DNA of 45,000 nucleotides from Glandiceps talaboti (taxonomy: Eukaryota; Hemichordata; Enteropneusta; Spengelidae), in contig NC_135553.1 in assembly GCF_964340395.1 (NCBI RefSeq), positions 19,604,849-19,649,848 of the forward strand. The letters are read 5' to 3'. Of the stretch, positions 26,599 through 38,487 are shown in pieces. Within the stretch, counting starts at the first letter, position 1. Each line of letters opens with the position of its first letter. Below the pieces are notes generated by a model. It worked only from the letters and a program-made list of their open reading frames with translations. It ran no database searches and was not told where the DNA came from. Position numbers and translations under genes: made by a program.

Positions 26599-27593
26599 TT
26601 ATACAACTGGACATATGCAAGCATTTACAAGTGGAACTTGTGACAAACAGTGAAAATAAGCAACTGAATTGGATTAACAACACTCATTACAGTAATAACA
26701 TTCATAGTTTGTGTGCCTCTTTATAGCTACATTCACAAATAGAACTTGGTGTACGTTTGGGAATGTGGCTATTATGTGAAGTGACCAAAAAAAATGTTTT
26801 TATCAAAATAATTAACATCTCCATACTTCCAATGTGTTGTTCTGCCAAGTATTATTGTTAATCCAATCCAATTCATTTGTTTATTTTCCTCGTCTGTCAC
26901 ACGATCCCTTTGTTACTGTTTGCATGTCTCCTGTGATTTTGATAGTAGTAGTTTACGACATGTCGTTATGTGTGTCAAAGCGTTATTTATTCCGTTCAGG
27001 ATACAAACAAATTATCGAGATCGGCCCGGGTTAGCGTTCATTATAATCTAGATCATTTAATTTAATGATTTATATTCCAATATGCGATCTGGATTATCTC
27101 TAGTCACACAGAAAAACACACACTCACGAAGTTACTGGTTGTCTAGGGTGCGTATTAATTAGTCAAATGGGTTGAGCCTAGCCCGTAGGGGGGGGGGGGT
27201 ACGTGCGTGTAATTACGGCACATAAACCAGGTGAAATGAAAGTGGCGCCGAGAGATATAGCCATATAACCAGAACTAGACACTACATGTAACAGATCAGC
27301 CAGCAGCGAGCCTACACATCGAACATCCGTACGGTTGTTGTTGTTGCTCACTACACTAGTACATAGGAGCATGGATCTGAGATAATAGTAAGGTCATGTC
27401 ACTAGGGGTCATTTGAACAGGTCAATGGAACAGACGTAAAACCTGGCGATTCCTAGAACAGCTCCCCGGTAATATTCGCAAAGTAGGCATTGGAATATAA
27501 GGTTAGTTCCAATTTTACACCCAGGATCTCCATTAAGGATCTCCAATACGGCAGGGAATACTAGGAGACTCAATCATATTTGTGTACGACCAG

Positions 27594-27596
<3 letters not shown>

Positions 27597-27664
<68 letters not shown>

Positions 27665-27775
27665 GGTATGTATGGACTATGTGTGTGTGTGTAGGTAGGT
27701 AGGTAGGTATGTATGTAATTATAGGTATGTATACAGTAATATAGGTTGTGTGTATATATTAGGTATAGATAGGGG

Positions 27776-27806
<31 letters not shown>
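27597..27806. repeat. (GT)n and (GTAG)n microsatellites
   Basis: GT runs at 27597-27661 and 27776-27806 with GTAG/GTAT repeats between. Confidence 0.95.
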
Positions 27807-27807
<1 letters not shown>

Positions 27808-28286
27808 ACTGTTACTATGTCCTAAATGCATGCTGTAACTGAGACAACACGCTTAGCGTCTATTTACTATAGTTAGGCATGCAGTGATAGTCATGGTCCA
27901 ACTATGAATTTAATGTACATACATATCTGTACGCAGCCTGCTTACTGAATGTTGTAAACTCTTAAATGAGACCAATGGATCAGTATGTTCTTTAGTGTCT
28001 GTGTGATTGCATGTACATACAACGCATCAAGTGAAGTAAAACAATTTAGCTGACTCAGTTTAATATGTTGCACATATCACAACAGTAATTGCTTCAACAA
28101 AGTGACATTTACATGTAAAGAGTGAAGTTATGCAGATGATTTATTGAGATGTTTAATGCACATGTTATTGTGAAACCCAATTTATCTTTTACTTTTCAAA
28201 AATAGGTTATTTGACTGATTCATTCAACACTAATGGTTATCCTGACTTTGGATTTCTCTTAGAATCTTAGTGCAGATATCTGTAAG

Positions 28287-31200
28287 ATGTCGGGTTCAGA
28301 TATGAAAAGTATCTACAAAGAAGACAAAGACTATTATTTCAAGGCATATAAAATCATTTTGTCAAAGATTGATGCAACAAGTCTGCCAGCTTTACAAGAA
28401 CAGTGGGACAAACATTGGACAGATATACTGATGGGTGTTCCTTTCGATGCTGACAATGACAGTGAAATTCAAATGTTAACAGTTGGATCTGGGGAAGGTA
28501 ACTTTATCACTTGAAACATTTGTGATCAGATGTTATCCCTTAGGCCTAAAAAATATGTTGTTTGGTTATGGTTACTCGACCCCCACCTAGTTTTTCACAC
28601 TGACCGTCAGCTTTTCTTTACGTATTCGATAAAAAATAATAAAATCGCAAAACTTGTGGTCTCGCGAGAAATAGTGGATGCAGAAACTGACATCAATTTC
28701 AAAAGACAATAAAAACTGTTCTTCCAATCTGTAATGGCTGTACGTCTGATGAGAAGAAACCAATAACACAAAGACCATATGGAAAACAATGGAAAACATG
28801 ACTCGTGAAATTAAAAAAAAAATATCTACCTATCCCACCTATTCTAAAATTGAGCGTAATCGGAACCACACATTTGTTTTAGGCATTATCTAAAAGTTCT
28901 GTAATGTTTTGTTTCATTTCTTTAAAAAAAATATCTGGTTGATGTTTTACTCAAACCATGTGAATTTAGTTAACTAAGCCATCTCTTTTTCTTGCTTAAA
29001 GGTTATAGGGACTGCTTGATAATAAAGCATTTGGTCCAAAGATATCCCCGGGTTTATGTTAGAGTTATTGAACCAGTAATGGAACAGGTCAAATTGTTCA
29101 AGGATAAAACTGTAGAGATCAAAAAGGAGCATCCAGGTGTTAGTTTTGATTGGCACATCAAGACATTTGAGAAGTATCTGGAAGACTGCCAAGCAGAAGA
29201 CAAGGACCATGGTTTCCACCTTGTTGTGGCTTGCCATAGCTTGTATTATATGGATGTGTGGAGGTGTGCACTGGACCATATGTGTAATCTGGTTAAAACT
29301 AATGGTCTACTGACTGTGACTATGACAAGGGGAGATAGTAAGTACAACTAACACTGAAGTAAAGCACTTTGTCTATGTGCCACACTCGTTTATAACATTC
29401 ATATCAAGTGTAAAAGTATACTATTTCAATTGGTTTATCTTTTCTGTGTAAATTTTCTTGCCAAAGTATCTTTGGTCAATTCTTTTTGAAAATCCCATCT
29501 AAGATTAATTGTGTCTTTTTTAAAAAGTGTAAGTTGAATTTATACAGTACAATCTGCACATTATATTTGTCTGCTTCACATATCACAGAATATTGCGACC
29601 AAAGAGTATCTTGTCTTTGGGTTCAGTAAATCTCAACAACAAAGAATAGGAATAAAATGAAATAAATTCAGACCTATACCTACCCTATTTGCTGAAGTCA
29701 TGTTATCAGAAACAAACATTTTTATTGTATTTTTGCCTAAGCTGGTACCATAATTGATGGTGCTTTCATAATGCAGCATTTCATTATCATATATATAACG
29801 TTGTCCAGTCTCCTTCGTTCCATCTTCAAGTAAAACACAAATTTCCAAAAAAGGTAGATTACAACTAAATTGCTAGTCTTCTCTTGATACATGGATTTAA
29901 ATATTACAGGAGAAATGAAGTTACCATGGTGTTTCACTCATGGGGCATGATGCTTTTAGTCCTGAATGGGGAAGGCCCGGAGGGGACTGCTACGATTGGT
30001 CTTGTGTATGCATGCATCCATGCATCCATCTGTTTGTCTGTCTGTCTGCTATAACTTGTTTCTCGGACATGCATGTCAGATGCTTTAGTCAGCATATATA
30101 CATGTGTGCCATTTTGGTTCGTGACCTTCAGAATAATGGCCGAATAGCAGCCGTATTTGTCAAAAAAATTCAGATTTTGTCCACTCTTTGTGGAAGCCTA
30201 ATAGAAAGAGACCTCATTTGAGTGTATACACCCATATTAACTCTGATGAGTTTTCTAATGGGACCTTTTGACCTTGAGCCCTTATGTTCAAGCTCAAATA
30301 ACCAAAAGTGTTCATAATGTATATATACACATCTGACATACATGGGCCAATTTCAAGCACATCTGGCACAAATGTCAGATGCAGAAGTCCAAATATAGAC
30401 ATTTATTTGTTTCACAGCATTCACGACAATGGCCAACTTGTGGCCATATTTGTCACAAAAATACAGATTTTACAAACAAAATTAAACTCTGGATCGAAGC
30501 TTACTATAGATAGAGACTTAATTTTAATTGTGTACGCCCATATTATCCACAATGGACTTTTAATGGGACCTTGACCTTTAACCTTGACCCTTTGTTCAGG
30601 GTCAAATGACTACACGTTAAAAGTGTGTAGGTACACATCTGAAATGCATGTGCTAAATTCAGTTTTATATACATGTTCAACATCCATGTTGAACTTTTCA
30701 CAAATGCCACAAATGGATGGTCCATAAACAAAATTAGATCGAAAAGTTTCAGAATCTGTTCTGCATCATGACTTAAGGCTTTATACCTGAATTGTTTTTT
30801 AAACAATGACCAACTCATGATGACAACTGGTGTCATTGAAGCTTAGTAATACACAACATGGTCAAAGCAACTCCTATTCAAATATTACAATGAACAGTTA
30901 CTCTGGTTTTAAAATTTTACATGTCTAAGTCACTCTTGCGTTGATAATTTTCAGGCGACTGTGGAACACTTCTCAAAAAATATCGTCAACTGGAAGGAAA
31001 TGACATGCATCTCATGTTATCCGATGATGTTCACTCTTACTTGATGACAAAAACAACCAATTTGAAAGTAGATGCATATCCACGCACATCTCTCTACGAC
31101 ATATCCGAAGTGTTTGATGAAAAGTCAGAAACTGGAAATATGATATTAGATTTCATTATGGAAAGGGCGAAATTTCGTGAAACAGCACCACAAAACTTTC

Positions 31201-31304
31201 AAGATGAAGTCTTGACGTTTTTGAAAGACAATTCATCAGAAAAGGATGGTGGTCAATGGTTCCGTGGTGATGAAGAAGATGTTGTTGCCAAGATTCTAAG
31301 TTAG
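28287..31304 (+). CDS. HNMT-like: Histamine N-methyltransferase-like protein
   Basis: Coding exons are 28287-28497, 29002-29337 and 30955-31304 (TAG), both introns phase 1, giving 298 aa; vertebrate HNMT has 292. The ATG exon begins at 28263 after acceptor tttctcttag. Residues 65-71 form SAM motif I (LTVGSGEG), followed by YPRVYVRVIEPVMEQVKLF, the acidic ribose-binding region. DWHIKTFEKYL matches the HNMT WHKETSSEY segment, HLVVACHSLYYMDVW matches the substrate-pocket region, and NMILDFIMERAKFRETAP is very like the family's LLWDFLTETCNFNATAP. The enzyme would transfer methyl from SAM to an imidazole or other small amine. Substrate identity in invertebrates is uncertain, so the name stays '-like'. 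Cytosolic: no signal or membrane segment. Intron 2 contains tandem dispersed repeats. Confidence 0.88.
30040..30640 (+). repeat. Tandem dimer of a 'TGACCTTGACC' dispersed repeat
   Basis: Two units about 295 bp apart share the order '...AATGGCC...ATTTGTCA', 'AAAATTCAGATTTT', 'ATAGA.AGAGAC', 'CCCATATTA', 'AATGGGACCTT', 'GACCTTGA' and 'GGTCAAATGAC'. A third unit is at about 43400-43676. It lies in intron 2 of the HNMT-like gene. Confidence 0.75.
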
Positions 31305-32133
31305 AAAACACGCGTGCACGCACACACACTCATGCACGTGTTCATACACTTGCTAGAAACTGCAAAAATATGCTTTCTAATTTTTGGAACTAGGCCCTTG
31401 TGACTTTAGGTCAAATTTTAATTGTGGTTTTGTAGACATTTTTGGTGAAATGTAATTCATAAAGATGACATGGTTTTCACCGAAACAAAATCGCAATGTT
31501 GAGTGATGTCAAGTAATCAACCCGGACCATATTTTTTGCAAACATTTATGGGAAAGTGTGCAAAACAAAAATGTTAATAACATGATTATGTCATACATAG
31601 GGGCTCAGTGAACATATTAAGGGAGACTCCTGATGATGTTTTCACAAAGCAATAAGGGCAAGTTCCATTGACTTTGAAACAATACTGATGCTTGAACCCT
31701 AGAAGGTTTAGATGGAGTATTGTCATCAAAGGAACAGTCGGACCTGACCACTACCCCCACCATCTATCCATTCATATAATGAATTCGATATCACAAGTAA
31801 TTAAGTCTTCAAATATTTTCAGCCTGTCATGGCAGTCCCAGTAGAAAGTAAACCACCATCTCATTTTCAAGAAAAGTGTTATATTGTTTAATTTAACCCT
31901 CTAATGATAAATGTTGTGGATATTGTGTCATCAGTTGTTCAGGTCTCACACAAAAAAAAACACTCTACATGTAGTTGCAGTCGAATACTTACAGCCCGGA
32001 TCATAACACCAATCATTTCCCAAATTTACTGTTTAGCGCAACTGTGTGTACTCTACAAACAACTACAAGATTTCCTGTACGGATAATAGCAAGAAGAATT
32101 GTCATTAGATAGCTTCAACATGTCAAATTGATG

Positions 32134-32140
<7 letters not shown>

Positions 32141-32228
<88 letters not shown>
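32141..32228. repeat. (TA)n tract
   Basis: A pure TA run ending exactly where the PLE terminal module ACTCGGTGAG starts. Confidence 0.97.
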
Positions 32229-32229
<1 letters not shown>

Positions 32230-32293
32230 CTCGGTGAGTATCAATCTGCTAAGACAGTGCTCTATACCGCAGTGGCAGAGCGTAATAGTTTTG
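32229..32293 (-). mobile_element. Solo PLE terminal module
   Basis: 65 bp are identical to the element end at 43759-43823 (ACTCGGTGAGTATCAATCTG through GCGTAATAGTTTTG). They stop before the hammerhead module and sit between two (TA)n tracts. Confidence 0.88.
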
Positions 32294-32294
32294 T

Positions 32295-32298
<4 letters not shown>

Positions 32299-32371
<73 letters not shown>
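32299..32371. repeat. (TA)n tract
   Basis: A second TA run on the other side of the solo PLE module. Confidence 0.97.
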
Positions 32372-32373
<2 letters not shown>

Positions 32374-32471
32374 ATAGCAAACAGATAAACATTTGCTATG
32401 ATATGGTGAGAGAACAGTTTCAATACAAAACACATTCACCTATCAGCTCTTTTGGGAATAAAACAGTTGTA

Positions 32472-32843
32472 CAGTGGATTTCAAAATATCGTTCAGCGGC
32501 TCTGTTTGATACAACCACGCAGAAATCAATAAGAGAAACTGGACGTGTTACACTTTAATAGCAAGATATCAATTTCTTGCTACATTTAGTTTGCATGAAA
32601 TAACCCATTTAAACTTGAATGTACTGCAACAAAACGCCGACACGCAGGCGCCAATGTTTTGACGTCTAGATCTGCATTTGATGTCTGCATTGTGGCACAT
32701 CAGTTCATTTCATAAGGCAATATGTTGCAAGAAACTGCATTCATTCAATCTTGCTATCTTAAAGTGTAGCAGGTTTAGTTTCTTATTGATTTCTGCGTCA
32801 TTGTATCAACGAGAGCCGTTGAACGGTACTTTGAAATCCGTTG
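32472..32843. mobile_element. TA-flanked MITE with about 96-bp inverted repeats
   Basis: The left arm (32472-32567, starting CAGTGGATTTCAAAATATCG) and the right arm (32748-32843) are inverted copies with scattered mismatches; both enclose TTTCTTATTGATTTCTGCGT-type sequence. TA lies at 32470-32471 and 32844-32845. 372 bp, non-coding. Confidence 0.85.
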
Positions 32844-34290
32844 TAATTCGTAGGCGGGATATAACTGGCACAAGAGGCACTTTGTATATCTAGTATTACT
32901 ACATGTAAAACACCGTGAAAAATGATGCGTGTTGACTGAATTAAGGCGCTCAAACGACTGTGCTTATGATTACGCTAAACTCTTTTCCCCTGTCACTCGA
33001 TCACTGTAAGGATTTGCTATGTTGTAATCCACTTCGTAACCGACTTTCATGCTACTTGCTTCGCTGCTTTCCACAAAATGTTAGAGGTGCTAGTTTCTAT
33101 GGGGTCAAAAGTTTACGACAATAATCTAATATACATTTATTTACTAGGCTATGTATATAAACTGGATTGTTCATCCATCATGTCCAGCGATTACTTGCCT
33201 AACAACCAGTTGTTAGGACGTTCATTATCAGTGACCCTCGAACAGGAATTCTTCAAATATTTCGGCAAAAGTGACAACTAAATATTGTAACACTGACACG
33301 GGATTATTTTCTGGTCTGATTGTAATAAGTTTTGCACAAAGATTTGTAATATGTCTTGTGAGTATGGAATGTGTAGGTGTACCTAATGAAGCTCTTCAAG
33401 CAATGTTCTTACACACTTATTCACTGGGTGGGAAAATGTTTCATAAATCAGAGAGAGAGGGCGGGTGGATTTTGTAGTGGGAACGTGATGGGCAGTGTTG
33501 TTGTCTTTGGGAGGGGACAACTTCTTGTATCTTCACAATTGTACAGCTATTCTACAGTTTTTGGATATTATTATTGGATATTGTAGAAAAATATTTTGTG
33601 TCGCGGGTTCTTTTAGAAGTACTGTCGCATTAGTACGGTAGCGGGATTAAAGTCAAATTTAAAACGCACTGTCTTATCTATTCTATTCACCATGCTACCC
33701 TATTAGATACTGTTGTTTGATTATACTAGTACAGATGTCACGCAAAGTATCAATTCAACGTATTGTCCTATCAGGGGTACACACTACTATACACACTAAA
33801 TGTTATGGAGATGGCTGTGGTAAATCTTTGTTTTGGGGATCGGAGTAGGCAAAGGATGCGAGTTTGAGATTAGAAAATATATTAGTGATACGGTATTACG
33901 AACAGCTTCCCCTGAATATAATTAATTGTTAATCTTAAAATAATGTGAGTATTTTTCTCGTCTTTTGAGGGCGCCTGTCTCGCCCAATACCATATTTGGC
34001 GATCACACCGGCAACAACGTAAATGCTAATAATAGTAACATGTAATATGCTGGATATGCTCATTGGGGGCTAGGTGTCTGGTGTCCTGCTAATAAGTACC
34101 ATTCCCTTGATAGGTTTGACAGATCCTTAGCAACTTGAGTCACCAAGTAAGTAGCTCATGTTGTATATTACATATCTATTATTTCGCTTTACGTGAAGTA
34201 TCGAAAGGTAGGGTGCTGATATAACCACATCTCCTGGACTTTTCCACTAGCATGTTTTGCTAGATCTGACTCTGGGCTCAAAAATACATC

Positions 34291-36589
34291 ATGTGGTATA
34301 AAGTGGGATATTTCGTAGCGTGTAAACGGAGAAAACTACCAGCGCGACTACTGATGACTTTTATCTTGATCAGTCTGATCACCTTGATATATGTCTACTT
34401 GGGAGCGAATGATTCGTCTTTCACCGGAACCCCGACTGGTCTTACCATGAAGTTTGTTGATGAGTCAAAAATTAACTATTTTGATGACGTCAATCGAAAA
34501 CTGAAAGCAAAAGCATTAGAAAAAGAATTACTTAATACATGTTTTGCAGCAAGTAATACTCAACCGCAAAAAATACACGAGGATAATACAGAAGAGAGAT
34601 TTCTTCACGGCTTACAAGTAATTGAAAATGGCATCTATTGGGCTAAGGACGTCATGAGGTTATTACCAAAAGGTAAAGTCTAAAAAACACAATACTATTT
34701 ACCTCCTTCGAAAATTCTTGCTTGTGATATATTAACTTCAATCTGCATAAAAGTGGCCATTTTTTTCTGAAACGTGTATGCGATACGAATTGTTACGAGG
34801 ATAAGAAGCAATTGCAAGTAAAGAGAGTATATGTCATAAAAACAACCGGTTACCAAACGTATACTGTACCGAAATATTTTGTGTGTGGGGGGGGGGGGTA
34901 CACTTGTTACTCCTAAGTGAATATTGTTTGTTCCTTTCGTCTTCATCTGATATTTGTAATTTTACTTGCATGACGAAAAAGTCTTCAAATAAAAGAATTC
35001 ATTACTTGGTTACATGGCATGGGCGTACCAAACGTGTTATATACATCTAACACAATGATTGAATTAAGTATAACAATTCATGTGCTAAATTTTCATTTTC
35101 TTCGATGCCATCTCCTGCAGTATTATTTTGAGGGTATCATACCACACGATGGAACGACGTATTCTGTGGTCGTACACTATTGTGTATCAGATAGTCGTCG
35201 TCGTCGCCCCCCCCCCATGCGTAATAAACGTTGTAAATGAGACCACACCAGTAGAAAACAGAACATAAATGTGTATAAGGAATTTCATTCATGTTCTTGT
35301 TTTGCTTTATTCATGAAGCAAGTCGTATACTGGCCAAGGAAAAATCAATATCAGTGCCACTAAGCACATGAAGCAGCAACAAAGCATGGAAAGTAACCTT
35401 ATTTTTATATCCGAGTATATTTGTAACCCAATCTTGATGGCCTATGAATGCTATCGTCACAAACATGCACTAATGCGAGATTTGATGAATATTTTATTAC
35501 AACACCTACGTTGCCAGAACCTCAAGCCAACCTAGTTGAAGTCCGATTTAGAAAAGGAGAACCATATATATGCCATAAATCCCGTCAAAACGTCCCGTTT
35601 GGTAGCATTGTTTTTATGCTTCGAGAATTCCTTTGTTGCAAATCGGCAGTGACTATCATATATCTTTAGTGCCAAGTATTAAGGATGACCATATCACTTT
35701 CGAGTCATACATGATCATACAATTCTCCTATGTAGGTTATCTGAGCCATCACCGGATTATTAGTAAGCTTTGTAAGATTAGTAAGGTTACTATATTACTA
35801 ACTATAAGATTAATCTTCGGATGTTTTCCCTGGACTGAATGTTATAGCCCTGTGCATTTTGCAGAATATTTTGCGCACAGTTTTGTCGAATATCATCATA
35901 AGCCCATTTCATTTTTTGGGGGGGTTTTCTATTTGACATTTGTTTTCCATATTCAGATCTATGAAGAAAGGCTTTGTGTCCTCTCTTAGACTAATTACTA
36001 GCCCTGAAATACTGGTTTAAAAGTTCCATTACTGTTGTTTTGAAAGGGATGAGACTTCGACCATATTATCAGTATCATTTTATCACTCGGTTCTATTTGA
36101 TTCTTTCATCACGTGTCTCATCGTCTTTCCGCTATTTCATACTTACTTCACATCAAAAGTAAATAAACCTACTATTTTATCATTGCTATTTTTAATAAGT
36201 ATTTTATTTTAATAAGTATCTGATTCTCATCCTTATCAAACGATAACTTAGTGTTATTCTAATATGATATTGTTATTTGAAACACGTGAAAACGTAACAA
36301 TGGTATTCGTTCTATTTATTTCGAATATTTCACTTACACTAGGTTAAGAAATTGATAATATAAACTGTCTTGAAGTGTATTTTGCCGATGGCGTTTGTAA
36401 TATAAAGGGGCACCAGTCTGGAGCATTTAAACTCATCGTAACAAACGTTATATTTTAAAATCAAGTCTACATCAATGAAGGAACAGCGCCTAGCAAGAAA
36501 CTTTCGTGTAATACGAACGTATAGCACAATATTGTACGGAGTATAATATAACAGTTTGTCTCACCCCTCACCCCCCCTCTCTCTCTGTC

Positions 36590-36636
<47 letters not shown>

Positions 36637-38398
36637 TTCTCTCTCTCTCTAGAATCTACTTCGGAAGAATTACTTGCTAGCGTTCAAAGACTACGAACAG
36701 AGACAATCGTCGATGTTAGTTTGAAACCACCGAGAGATTGTGAACATAGCAGTTGCAGTTCTCCATCAAATGCCGTGGTGACTATGTCAGATTCAGAGAA
36801 GGCGTATGTACGCTATAAACCAACATGTTGGATTTATGGTATGTCATCTTTTATTTGAACACAAGACGTATAACTGTTACAGCTATTTGAAGGGGCTACT
36901 ACTAGTTGTTAAGAATTCAAATGATCTACCAGTACCAAGCTTTGTACAACAATTATCATCAATATACAGCTGAAATGATGAAGGCTTGGTGTTTCACTCA
37001 TGTGACATGAGATTTAAGACACATTCTCAGACAACTTGTAATGAAAAAGAAACAATTACATAGGTGTCATGCACAGTGGGGATGTAGAAGTAGTCATGTT
37101 TAAATGTCGATTATCAGTTAGAAAATAAATAATTGCAGCCATTAAAACCATCAAGTCCATGTGTAATGTTTTCATTGGAAGCCAGTTTCTACCGCACTGT
37201 GAAAGAATAGCAATGCGTATCTGTGTTCAGTGTGATTGGACAAAGGATCCTACTGTGCTCGTTGTGCCTCTGTTATTGTTAGTCTAGAGTTGAAATATGT
37301 CTATCTTTGTGTCAAAAATGTAATATTCGATGAGTGAAACACCAAGCCTACATCATTTTAGCTATAATATGCAAATCAGGATGCTTAATATAAATCAGTA
37401 TATGATACGAGCCATTATGCTATTGAACATCATTGTGCGATTATTTTACTACCGTTTGTTGAGTAAGTGACATCACGGAAAATAAAAATCACACAAAGCT
37501 GTTCCTGTTTTCCATACCTCTACACGATCTGACGTCATAATTGTTTTCATATATCCAAAGCCAAGCAAAGGGCTTGGGGAATTTTTCCTTATCACGGGCC
37601 AACCGCTTTCAAGGTTTTACGAAACAAAGGAAAGAAATCTCGCCACTAAACTGGTCATTTCGCTAATGTCTATGGGCTCAAACACAATACACGAAGTTGC
37701 CGTCGAAGAATATAGTAACCTCTGTGAATGTGTCTAGGTGTATTATAACGCATGTTTTGTTTTTAAAAAGAGAACAGCCGCAAGCAGGAATGTCAATTTC
37801 AAATTTCAATCCTTAATAATGTTATTATCAAATTATAACCAGATTGACAAGTATTCTAACTCAATTCACGATGATGACTACTGAAAAATGACAGTTAAGC
37901 TAAAAGTAAATAGATACAAAGGTCTACTCAAACAATGATTGCCGTTGATTAACCTTTAAACATTGAAATCCTACACCATACATTTGTACTTCTGACGTCA
38001 GGTAACTTAATACTAGCTTAGCTCTCCATATCATCTCTTGAGCCTATATACAAAATCCCCTGCGTAGAAACATTTTTTAAGCTTGTAATAAATGATTTAC
38101 TGTTTGAGGTGCTTATTTATCTAATTACACCGGTTTTCGGATTCGCGCTTTTATATGATATTTGCAATGTATGTTTTCAAAGACATAATTCCAAATATGA
38201 ACATCGACATTGAAACATTTATTGAAATGTGGATCATACAACTTTTCCAGTCAGTGGTGACATAATTGAAATTAGAAATTTTGAAACAACAAAAGTATGC
38301 CCTATATAGTGCTGTAGATTATCCGCTGAGTTTTCTTTCTTTCAATGACAGATGTATGTATGTATGTATGTATGTATGTATGTATGTATGTATGTATG

Positions 38399-38430
<32 letters not shown>

Positions 38431-38450
38431 TGTATGTATGTATGTATGTA

Positions 38451-38487
<37 letters not shown>

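Larger units (their letters stand above)
24881..28286. other. Intergenic region with MITEs and GT repeats
   Basis: It holds a TA-flanked MITE (25004-25478), an imperfect inverted repeat with G/C runs (about 26262-26598), a G11 run near 27187, and GT/GTAG microsatellites (27597-27806). No coding exon is supported. The last part must contain the promoter and leader of the methyltransferase gene, whose ATG exon begins at 28263. Confidence 0.6.
31305..34290. other. Intergenic with PLE tail remnant and a MITE
   Basis: No coding exon is supported. It contains (TA)n around a solo PLE terminal module (32229-32293), a TA-flanked long-inverted-repeat MITE (32472-32843), and the unmarked promoter of the downstream four-jointed-like gene. 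Confidence 0.6.
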
